Source: Proteus myxofaciens ATCC 19692 (GTDB taxonomy: Bacteria > Pseudomonadota > Gammaproteobacteria > Enterobacterales > Enterobacteriaceae). Taken from it: a stretch of 64,000 bases of DNA. The translations under genes were made by a program, and so were the position numbers. The notes under the pieces are model-generated. The model did not search any database, was not told where the DNA came from, and worked only from the letters and a program-made list of their open reading frames with translations. Positions 43,339 through 51,461 of this stretch are shown piece by piece. The DNA is taken from positions 1 to 64,000 of the forward strand of contig NZ_LXEN01000014.1 of the NCBI RefSeq assembly GCF_001654855.1. The letters run 5' to 3'. Position 1 is the stretch's first letter. Every line of letters begins with the position of its first letter.

Positions 43339-43418
43339 TAACGATTGAGTTTATTGTAGTGCCATTACTGTATTAAAATTAATGTATTAAAATAGTCATG
43401 ACATAAGGTCATAAAATA

Positions 43419-44303
43419 ATGAATGAGAAAATATTTTCTTTGCCGATTATTGAACAAATATCACCTTACTTAAGTCGTCGGCAGCTTGGTGAATTACCTA
43501 TTCTTGTTATTTCTCACCCCAAAGTCCGTGCTGCAATTAGTCTTCAAGGCGCACATTTAATTGCGTGGCAACCTGTAGAAGAACATCCTGTCTTTTGGTT
43601 AAGTGAGGCTTCTCAATTCACACCTGGTGTTGCTATTCGCGGTGGTATCCCTATTTGTTGGCCGTGGTTTGCTTCTGCTGGTACACCAAGTCACGGATTT
43701 GCGCGTATTCTACCTTGGGAATTTAGTGCGCATTCTGAACAAGATGATGGTGTACTTATCACCATGACACTTAAAGAAAGCCAACAAACAAAAAAATACT
43801 GGCCACATGAATTTACTGTTATTGCCCGATTTAAATTAGGCGAAACTTGTGAAATAGAGCTGGAATCTTATGGCGATTATGAAGCCACCGCAGCCCTTCA
43901 CTCTTATTTTAATGTCAGTGATATAGATAATATTTCTGTCTCAGGCCTCGGTGGTCACTATATCGATACTGTGGCTGATAAAGAAGTGTATACCGAAGAA
44001 AAGGCTTTACGCTATAAAGGACGCACTGACAGGCTTTATACTGAGCCAGAAGATTTCAATCTTATCCATGATGATGGCTGGGATCGCACAATTGAAGTCC
44101 ACCATTATCATCATAGCGATGTTGTTTGCTGGAATCCTGGCGCTGAATTAGCTAGCTCGATGAAAGATATGAGCTCAGGTGGATATCGTAAAATGGCTTG
44201 TGTTGAAACAGCGCGTATTCATAAACCATTAAAACCGGATAACATTCATCCAGGTCGATTATCTTTAGTGGTTCGTGTACGAAAAAATATTGCTGAAAAA
44301 TAG
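43419..44303 (+). CDS. yeaD: Glucose-6-phosphate 1-epimerase (YeaD)
   Basis: Hexose-6-phosphate mutarotase of the galactose-mutarotase-like fold, 294 residues. Family segments visible are the GAHLIAWQP strand near residue 50, RGGIPICWPWF (phosphate-binding Arg), SHGFAR with the active-site His, and ALHSYFNVSD. Downstream of gapA as in E. coli, separated by the gapA terminator. Confidence 0.92.
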   Translation: MNEKIFSLPIIEQISPYLSRRQLGELPILVISHPKVRAAISLQGAHLIAWQPVEEHPVFWLSEASQFTPGVAIRGGIPICWPWFASAGTPSHGFARILPWEFSAHSEQDDGVLITMTLKESQQTKKYWPHEFTVIARFKLGETCEIELESYGDYEATAALHSYFNVSDIDNISVSGLGGHYIDTVADKEVYTEEKALRYKGRTDRLYTEPEDFNLIHDDGWDRTIEVHHYHHSDVVCWNPGAELASSMKDMSSGGYRKMACVETARIHKPLKPDNIHPGRLSLVVRVRKNIAEK

Positions 44304-44485
44304 AAAAATACTTTCTACACAAGATAAACGTGTTTCTTCAACTGGATAAGAGCTTTGCAATTGAAAAACGAAGCCCTCAACGACTATTCGTGCCACTATT
44401 TAAGTTGAGATAATGTCCAGTGAGTAGATAATTGATTATTGTGATAATAATCTGAGAACAAAAATACCTGAACTTTTTCAAAGAA

Positions 44486-44499
44486 TTTGCAACACTACC
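44486..44499. mobile_element. Degenerate IS6/IS26-like end sequence
   Basis: TTTGCAACACTACC matches the 14-bp IS26 terminal repeat (reverse complement GGCACTGTTGCAAA) at 12 of 14 positions, in the same orientation as the exact copy at 46330-46343. No transposase remains; could be chance. Confidence 0.3.
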
Positions 44500-44536
44500 A
44501 AATAAACAGACTTCGGAGAAATTCATCCGAAGTCTG
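44500..44536 (-). terminator. Hairpin downstream of the broken LysR gene
   Basis: Perfect 11-bp arms CAGACTTCGGA / TCCGAAGTCTG with an 8-base loop; on the minus strand TTTATTT follows. Probably the terminator of the LysR gene. Confidence 0.65.
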
Positions 44537-44644
44537 GGAAAATACCATGATCTCTAATTTAGCTTGGCGCTAATTTGGCGAGGAGATCATTAATTTGAGG
44601 AAATGATTAATCACGTTATTCCTCAACTTCCAATAATAGAATGT

Positions 44645-45495
44645 TTAATCAGAGCTTCCGATAAAATCATATATATATTCCATCCAAGGTGTATTATTTA
44701 AAAAATATACATATCTATTTGAAAAACATAAATCGCTAGGATGAATAAAAATAAATCCGTTAGAGACACCGCCAATCTTATTAAAATAATCGTTATTATT
44801 TAAAGTATAACCACAACCATTCAATAACCCTATAAATAGATCTATATTGGTAATTGTTCTTTTATTTTTTACTTTTACATTATAATTTTTTTCTATATAA
44901 GAAAAAGCTTCTTTTTGATAATTAATCTCCTTTAATATTAAAAATTCATTTATAATAAGGACGTCTATTTTATTATACTTTTCAAAAAGACTTTTGTGAG
45001 CAATTATTCCTATTTTTTCAGTTGGTAATATTTTTTTACATATTTTATTATTTTCAATTTTTAAATTCTCACGCAAGATAAATATATCACAAAAACCATT
45101 AAGCAAACTTTGTGTGAATTTTTGATCATCACTATATTTAATGGATATATTTAAATTATCTTTAGATGTTGTTTTTTTTATAAATCTACTTATATCAGTG
45201 TAAAGCAAACTATCTGTTTGAATAATTAAATTTGTTTGTTTGTTTTTTAAACCATTGGCTATATCAAACAATGCGTCATAATGTGGTTTTATTTTATCGT
45301 AGAAATCCATACCATTATTGGTTAATTTTATTCCATAATTGTTTTTTTTATAAGCTTAATCCCTAATTCTTTCTCTAAGGATGAAACCCCTTGGCTTATA
45401 GCTGATGAAGTTAAATTCATTTTTTCTGATGCTTTTTTAATTGACTGATTTTCAACTACGGAAACAAATTTACGTAGTTTTCCTGATAGTAACAT
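44645..45495 (-). pseudogene. LysR-type regulator with a frameshift in a poly-A run
   Basis: Starting at ATG 45495 (GGAGA upstream), an intact LysR helix-turn-helix is encoded (SIKKASEKMNLTSSAISQGV), but the frame ends at 45328 after 55 codons. The rest of the gene (221 codons from 45310) lies in another frame. One additional A in the run of eight (plus-strand T tract 45342-45349) would join them as LIKKNNYGIKLTNNGMDF, a normal LysR continuation. It may be a pseudogene, a phase-variable gene, a slippage-expressed gene, or a sequencing error. Extremely AT-rich; resembles the LysR gene at 30734-31597 in style. Confidence 0.8.
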
Positions 45496-45884
45496 TTTCT
45501 TCTCCATTTATCATAATTTAAAGATGTGATCATTTAGAAAAATTAAATATATAAATCATTGTTATAAATATAATACAGAAATATTTTGGTTTTAAAAAAA
45601 TAATGTTTTAAACATTTAATTAAAAAATGTTAATACCTTTATTTATCAATTAATTAAATATCAATTTATACCTCGTTATTTTGAACTTGATACAAGTTTT
45701 TAGTTTAGATAGCATCACTTCAACTCAATAATTGCCTTAAAAGCAATCTATTTACAACTATTTTAGGTTTAATTATTGGGTAAGTGTCAGAGTAACTATT
45801 AATTTCTCCCTATATATCTAAATATATTTTCTATTCTCCTTTAATAGTTTTAATAAATGTACAAACTTTACTAAAAGAGTGTAT

Positions 45885-46260
45885 TCAGCTTTAATCTGAG
45901 TGCGGTCAATGAAATCTGGGCAAGTTATATAGCCTATTTAAAAATACCAGAAGGTAGGCTCTATATTCACATCGTAATGGATTATATTCTCGGCGTATTA
46001 TGGGTTGGTACATGACATCGGAAATTAATACATCATTGGTAAATACAGGTCTTAATGATGGCGAATAACTTACATTCTCTCTTAAAAGGTTGAGTTTTTA
46101 CCGTGAACATGCAAGTCAATATACAAGTAGACAATATAAAGTGTTACTGAAAAGTTATGATGTGTGCCCAAGTCAAGGCTATATTGGTGTGTTAGAATAA
46201 TGCGGTTGTTGAAAAGTTAAATCATCATTGGTTATTTAAACGATCCTATGTAAATAGCTC
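45885..46260 (+). mobile_element. IS3-family transposase OrfB remnant
   Basis: Conceptual translation with frameshifts and stops recovers pieces of the DDE integrase domain: VNEIW...YIAYLKIPEGRLY resembles the family block xNxVWxxDITYIxxxEGxLY (first catalytic Asp lost). Further on, SQYTSRQYKVLLKSY matches the GSQYTSxQY block that follows the second Asp. At least three disabling changes are visible. The element cannot transpose. Confidence 0.65.
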
Positions 46261-46329
46261 AGAAATAATCCTAGTGAACCGAGTTTTGATATAAAATTAA
46301 ATTTTTAGCCGAAAAACTTAATTTTATTA

Positions 46330-46343
46330 TTTGCAACAGTGCC
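46330..46343. mobile_element. Lone IS26/IS6-type terminal repeat
   Basis: TTTGCAACAGTGCC is an exact reverse-complement match to the 14-bp IS26 terminal inverted repeat. No transposase or partner repeat remains nearby. Basis: remembered IS26 end sequence, not a search. Confidence 0.45.
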
Positions 46344-46401
46344 TCAAGGACAGACTCCCAATCTTATGTACATACTCTTAAAATAGCTCCATTTTTATAT
46401 T

Positions 46402-46467
46402 AACCCCCCCGATTGATTCATATTACGAAAAATTCCATTTATGAATACTCTTATTTTTCGGGGGGAT
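46402..46467. repeat. Two-part inverted repeat just after the RHS gene
   Basis: Outer arms CCCCCCGA / TCGGGGGG and inner arms ATTCATA / TATGAAT form a long imperfect cruciform that starts 22 bp beyond the RHS stop codon. It may act as a transcription end or mark a recombination scar. The homopolymeric C7/G6 runs stand out in AT-rich DNA. Confidence 0.5.
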
Positions 46468-46488
46468 TACCACTTAATTAATTTTCAA

Positions 46489-49400
46489 CTATGCAAATGA
46501 CGTGCTGGGATATGAAATAGTAAAAATTCTCTCGGCCTTCCATCTCATTACCGTTTGAAAGGCTTTATTTGCATTACCTTCCAATCTACTGTCCCTCATG
46601 TTTTTATCTGGATGTATTTTAAGGCGAAGATCTCTCCAATCAGAATGGCTTATTGTTTTAGGGATAATATTATTGCTATTATCAGGGTTGTTTATAATTC
46701 TATCAATTAACTCAGCTGCACTTAAACTCTTAAAAGACTCAGCCCCTTGCTCCGCACTTTGCATAGATTCTAAAGGAATATTTGTCTCAGCACGGCTATT
46801 TGAACTGGTTGAACTGGTTGAACTTGTTGAACTTCTTGAACTTCTTGAACTTCTTGAACTTCTATTTGAACGTCTATTGAAAGATATACTTGGTCGTCGT
46901 CTCGATTGTGAATGACGCGACTGCCCTTGATTCCTAATTCTATCCCAAAAACCCATTGGCGCCTCCCAATCTTGAGAATCATGACGCTCCTGGCGTTTTT
47001 TTCCTAAAAAAAAGAATCCAGAGGGCGCTGACACTAATCCAAAAGCAAGTGAAACCCAAGTACTGTTTCTTTCCGTTGTTTCATTACCTTTAGATAAGTA
47101 CGCTATCGCTCCAGAAATTAACGATATTGCCGAGGTTACACTGGCAAATGCCCCTGTTGATTTTCGACGTGGATAATCCGCTTTTATACAACAAGAAACG
47201 ACACAAGCAGATAGTGACATAATACTACCTAATGTACCGAAAACCAGACCAATGCCAGCCCAAATTCTGTGCCCAAGGGATGAATGCCCTGACGGGTCAG
47301 TAAAATTAATTGGATCACCTTGACAATATGTATATGTATTAATTCCACCTTCACCAAATGGACTCATATTATCAGGGCTATTAAAACGCATCAGTACAGG
47401 ACTATAAGTACGATAACCATTCCCCAAATGATACATTCCGCTCACGGGATCAGGTCGCTCACCATTATAAGCATATAATAAATCATCTGTATTTCCACTT
47501 CCGTATGGAGACCAAATATGCTGTTTTCCTTCTATTTCTTTGCTTGTGTCTGACCACAGAGGACTATCATTCTGATCACTAGCGATTAAGGAAAGGTCGG
47601 AACCATCACATATACCAATACAAGTATGCCCTTGTTTGATTAAACTAATTGTTTGTTGTTTGGTCAAAGATTCATTAACTAATTCGTTACCACAATAATA
47701 CAATTGCTGGATTTCTTTATTGTTTATATCTTGGCTAATGAGCTTATTCTGTGCATCATAAGTGTAATTGCACAATATAACATTATCCTTACTTATACTA
47801 CGTAATCGTCCAACCGCATCATAACTCAGTATTCTATGGGATTCATCTGCATACATTCTGCCGTTAGAATCATACTTCAGAAAAATTGTTGCTGGATAGC
47901 TATTATGTGTATTTGTTATGGAAGTCAACTGCATTGGGTCATCAGCATTATTGTAACTATAAGTTGCTGTATTCTCACTGCCATCAGCTAGTGTAGTAAT
48001 CACAACTTTTAGATTATTTAATACATCATAATGATAATGTTGCTCAACCAGTTTATTTCCGTAAGAATCTGAGGGAAGATCTCTTCCAGATACAGCAAAG
48101 TCTACTAATCTATTACGAACATCATAACTAAAAACTTCTTCTCTTACTGCTATATCATTTAGTTGTGTGGTCCGTGATTCTAGAAGACCATTCAACATTA
48201 GTTTCTGCAACAAAGCTAACTTCATGCCGTTATTATCACTTATAATACGACAAGTCTCTCTGCCAAAATCATCAAATTCAAATTTGGTCGTCAGTTCTGA
48301 ACCCGTCATATTATTGGTTACTTTCTGTATATCTAACTGGCCATGGTCGTTATATTGTAAATTAGCTGTTAGTGAATCATTCATAATAGTCACTAATCGA
48401 CCATGATTATCCCTTCCATATGATGTTTTTTTGCCACTGATATCAGTATATGTTGCTATATCACCATTGAGTGACCACGTATACTCAGTTGTGTCGGCAT
48501 GACCATCACGAGTAAAAACCTCTCCTTTTAAATAGCCTGAAGGGGTCCATTGATTAGTATTGCAAACAGTTCCTTCTTTCTCTGTCAGAGTCTTAGCTGT
48601 TTTACTATCATAAGTAAATATTTGAGTAACATCATCAGAGATCATCTCACTGACAACATAATTTAATTCTGCAATATAAGTATAGTGTAGTGTTTTTCCT
48701 GAAGGCTGAGTAACGACTGCCGGTACTGGTGCTGCACCTTCATATGTGTAAGTTGTGGTTCTTCCTCCGCTAGTACTGGAAATTAATCGACCCAAACTAT
48801 CAAATTCTTGTCTTCCCAGTAGATAGGTTTCTGTTAATTTATCAGGGCCAGTAAGGTTCATTTCTGTTACATAATCCCCTGTTAAGTGAGGAGCATACTT
48901 ACGATTCAAAATGGAGCCGTCCGCAAATGTTTCGCTCAAAACTCGGCCCCAAACATCATAAGTTTTTTTAATGGAGTTGCCCCTCTCATCGGTCTCTTTA
49001 CGTAACAACCCCAAACCATCCCAGATATAATGACGTTTTCCTTGTGTTTTTCCTTCTTTATCTACAAACGTATCAGTTATAGGTAATTGAGAAATTTTAT
49101 CCAAAGTAGTTATTTTCCTACCAAATGAAGATCTTTTTTTTCCTTGCGTATATTCAGTGATTGTCATAGATACGGGGTCTAGCTTTTTGTAATAATTAGT
49201 CAGATCGCTAAATTCACTTTTATAATTATTTCCCCAATCATCATAGGCTGATATAGACTTTAAACTGAACATTTCGGCCTTATTCGAATGGGATAACCAG
49301 TCATATTTTTCTTCATTTGATACATCCCCTAATAAATTATACTTAATTGTATTAGTAAGATAAAACTCACCATCGGAGTCTTTTGTAAATGAATAAGTTT

Positions 49401-51336
49401 CACGACCTGCACTATCAAATAATTGTTTAACGCATTGGCCTGAAGGATCTGTTTGTATTATAGCGAAACCATTTTCTTTGATTTCATGATGCCAGTACGT
49501 AGTACATTCATAGTTTGTATCTAATGCATTTGTTTTAGTAATAAGACGACCTAACTTATCATAAGTGTATTTTATCGTTATTCCCTGTATGTCAGTTTCA
49601 CTCAGTAACAATGAGGAATAAATGGATTCTGTTCTCTTAGACGTAATCGTTAATTTATCATGACCGATGGTGGTCTCAATTTGAGTCATCACACCATCAC
49701 TGGCCGTAGTTTTAATGATTTTTTTTGATTCAAAATTCCCATGTTCATTGTGTAGTATATTTATCGTCTCCACAATGCGGCCAAACTCAAGACTATTTAT
49801 TTCGCTTTCATAGTTTATAATGTCAGTGGATAACAGTTGTGTGCCGGAATATGTTTTACTTTCGGTTAATACGACACAATCGGAGTCTCCCAAATTTCCA
49901 TATTGGTATGTTGTTACCTCTGGCGGCGTATCATTGTACTCACTGACCCGCGGTTTGATGGTTTTCTTTTTTAAAAATCGGACAAAACCATTAGGATCCG
50001 ACGGGCAATTCCCCTCTTCTCCATTTGCCGGATAATAGGTATATTCTGTAATTACACCATCGGGAGTCTGTTCTTTAATCAGATTACCAAAATCATCAAA
50101 TTCCGTTAACGTAATTTCTGTCCTAGTACGTTCGTTTAATGCCAGCGAATTATCGGTAAAGGTAGCAGTTACTTTCTTCGGAAACTGAAACTGCACTGGC
50201 TGTTTTTCAAAAGGCAGGCCTCTGACCGAGTAGTATTTTGTTTCACTCACCGATGTACAACCACTACCCGGCAAGGTGCTTTCTTCCCTAGTCTGAAGGT
50301 GGTAATTGCTGTATGTCCTCTGAATCCGCTTCAGTGATGATTCATTTTCATCCACAATCGTTTCGGTGCTGCTATACTGGTAATCACTCGCCATACCATA
50401 AAGAAAATCAGTATCATTGTTCCATGTGCTGCCACCATTTCCACCAAATCCCAGGAAATTTTTATCCGAAAATACGTAACGCCGGTCACTAATTAACGCC
50501 CCGTCTTTTCCTGTTTGCCAGTAACGGGTAACATATGGCAAAGGCGGATTCGGACTACCGAGTGGAAACTTATGACCGTTCTGATTATACGTCACCCGTT
50601 CTTTCATGCCTTCTGGACTAACCACTGAAATCAGCTTCTTATTATTGTATTCTAATGCCCAGACCAACGCTGGCGTTATGCTACTGTTGGTAACGGATAT
50701 CACGAAATTATTCAGCATTTTCAATTTGATAGCATAGTGTTCCTTAGAATCTGGCCAAACGTCAAAAGTAACACCTGCCGCAGTATAATTTACCTTCAGT
50801 AAATTGGGGATATCATTCTTCGCATATTCATCGCTTACAGCGAGTAATCGCTTACCATTACCAAAATTCTCCCATTTAAGGGTCATAACCCGTTTACTAG
50901 GAGACATGATTATCTCAGCCACTTTGATATCCCCGCCTTTCCCTGGGGCTGTGAGTCGCTCAACGGTGCCATCGTTGTAATAAATATAATAACCATCATT
51001 CTTCACTTCAGTACGAAAATGAATATTTTTTGAATAAAGCACATTTAATTTATTATCAACCTCATTAACTTTATAACTTTCACCGGTTGACAGCTGTAAT
51101 GTTTGAGTACTTTTATCATAACGAGTGACCGGCAATGAGAAACCGGTACCAAATCCCGTATTTGTAGTTGTCAGTGGTGAATAACTGACCGCAACATTCA
51201 AATTTGGACCCAACCCAGCATTTCCTGCCAAGGTTGCCACAGAAAAAGAGTAATTATACATCCCGGTACGAGGATCAACATTTCCGGAGGAGGTATTGAT
51301 AAAATTAGAGGCTGATGATGTGAAATTTTCTGACAT
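46489..51336 (-). CDS. RHS/YD-repeat protein with C-terminal membrane segments and J-domain-like end
   Basis: 1615 residues, no signal peptide. The N-terminus (GNVDPRTGMYNYSFSVA) is the entry typical of insecticidal-toxin-type RHS proteins. About residues 300-1280 hold numerous YD-type repeats (TYTYEGA, YDVWGRVLSETF, RYDAVGRLR type). The RHS core ends at DPSG (about 1347-1350), preceded by YNGERPDPVSGMYHLGNGYR. The 265-residue C-terminal extension has three hydrophobic stretches (about 1358-1384, 1395-1416, 1427-1446), an RSS/TSS repeat (1492-1512) and a J-domain-like WRDLRLKIHPDKN with HPD at 1575-1577. In polymorphic toxins this extension is the toxin; here its activity is unknown. It lies 125 bp downstream of a large Ig-domain protein on the same strand. 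Confidence 0.85.
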   Translation of the reverse strand: MSENFTSSASNFINTSSGNVDPRTGMYNYSFSVATLAGNAGLGPNLNVAVSYSPLTTTNTGFGTGFSLPVTRYDKSTQTLQLSTGESYKVNEVDNKLNVLYSKNIHFRTEVKNDGYYIYYNDGTVERLTAPGKGGDIKVAEIIMSPSKRVMTLKWENFGNGKRLLAVSDEYAKNDIPNLLKVNYTAAGVTFDVWPDSKEHYAIKLKMLNNFVISVTNSSITPALVWALEYNNKKLISVVSPEGMKERVTYNQNGHKFPLGSPNPPLPYVTRYWQTGKDGALISDRRYVFSDKNFLGFGGNGGSTWNNDTDFLYGMASDYQYSSTETIVDENESSLKRIQRTYSNYHLQTREESTLPGSGCTSVSETKYYSVRGLPFEKQPVQFQFPKKVTATFTDNSLALNERTRTEITLTEFDDFGNLIKEQTPDGVITEYTYYPANGEEGNCPSDPNGFVRFLKKKTIKPRVSEYNDTPPEVTTYQYGNLGDSDCVVLTESKTYSGTQLLSTDIINYESEINSLEFGRIVETINILHNEHGNFESKKIIKTTASDGVMTQIETTIGHDKLTITSKRTESIYSSLLLSETDIQGITIKYTYDKLGRLITKTNALDTNYECTTYWHHEIKENGFAIIQTDPSGQCVKQLFDSAGRETYSFTKDSDGEFYLTNTIKYNLLGDVSNEEKYDWLSHSNKAEMFSLKSISAYDDWGNNYKSEFSDLTNYYKKLDPVSMTITEYTQGKKRSSFGRKITTLDKISQLPITDTFVDKEGKTQGKRHYIWDGLGLLRKETDERGNSIKKTYDVWGRVLSETFADGSILNRKYAPHLTGDYVTEMNLTGPDKLTETYLLGRQEFDSLGRLISSTSGGRTTTYTYEGAAPVPAVVTQPSGKTLHYTYIAELNYVVSEMISDDVTQIFTYDSKTAKTLTEKEGTVCNTNQWTPSGYLKGEVFTRDGHADTTEYTWSLNGDIATYTDISGKKTSYGRDNHGRLVTIMNDSLTANLQYNDHGQLDIQKVTNNMTGSELTTKFEFDDFGRETCRIISDNNGMKLALLQKLMLNGLLESRTTQLNDIAVREEVFSYDVRNRLVDFAVSGRDLPSDSYGNKLVEQHYHYDVLNNLKVVITTLADGSENTATYSYNNADDPMQLTSITNTHNSYPATIFLKYDSNGRMYADESHRILSYDAVGRLRSISKDNVILCNYTYDAQNKLISQDINNKEIQQLYYCGNELVNESLTKQQTISLIKQGHTCIGICDGSDLSLIASDQNDSPLWSDTSKEIEGKQHIWSPYGSGNTDDLLYAYNGERPDPVSGMYHLGNGYRTYSPVLMRFNSPDNMSPFGEGGINTYTYCQGDPINFTDPSGHSSLGHRIWAGIGLVFGTLGSIMSLSACVVSCCIKADYPRRKSTGAFASVTSAISLISGAIAYLSKGNETTERNSTWVSLAFGLVSAPSGFFFLGKKRQERHDSQDWEAPMGFWDRIRNQGQSRHSQSRRRPSISFNRRSNRSSRSSRSSRSSTSSTSSTSSNSRAETNIPLESMQSAEQGAESFKSLSAAELIDRIINNPDNSNNIIPKTISHSDWRDLRLKIHPDKNMRDSRLEGNANKAFQTVMRWKAERIFTISYPSTSFA
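46801..46863 (-). repeat. In-frame 9-bp microsatellite encoding RSS/TSS
   Basis: Seven tandem 9-bp units (plus-strand forms CTTGAACTT and GTTGAACTG/T) encode four RSS and three TSS triplets in the RHS protein. Because the unit is a multiple of three, copy-number change alters linker length without breaking the frame. Confidence 0.9.
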
Positions 51337-51461
51337 AATAATTCCTTATTTTGTAAATTTTATATTTACATGAAGGTGATAAGCGACAGGTTGAATCGTC
51401 GCTTATCACCCGATACATCTGGGATTACAATTCCAGTTAATTATTCAGATAATAGATCTGA

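Larger units (their letters stand above)
44304..44644. other. Intergenic region at the left edge of the accessory segment
   Basis: 341 bp without a supportable gene. It contains a perfect hairpin (44507-44536) and an IS6-type end-like sequence (44486-44499). This is where E. coli-like gene order stops. Confidence 0.55.
45496..46488. other. Degraded mobile-element DNA between the LysR gene and the RHS gene
   Basis: 993 bp without an intact gene. The AT-rich left half (to about 45880) shows nothing recognisable. The right half holds an eroded IS3-family transposase fragment, an IS6-type end and a large inverted repeat. No intact candidate immunity gene was found here. Confidence 0.6.

Noticed and set aside
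44645-45310. Treating the 221-codon frame as an independent protein starting at MDFYDK
   Set aside because: It lacks a ribosome-binding site and begins in the middle of a LysR linker; the upstream helix-turn-helix in the other frame shows it is the rest of one gene.
46598-46915. A 105-codon plus-strand frame rich in Leu/Glu/Val
   Set aside because: It is the complement of the RHS C-terminal region; its LVEL repeats merely reflect the 9-bp microsatellite. A possible antisense immunity gene was considered, but no independent start signals or immunity-like features were seen.
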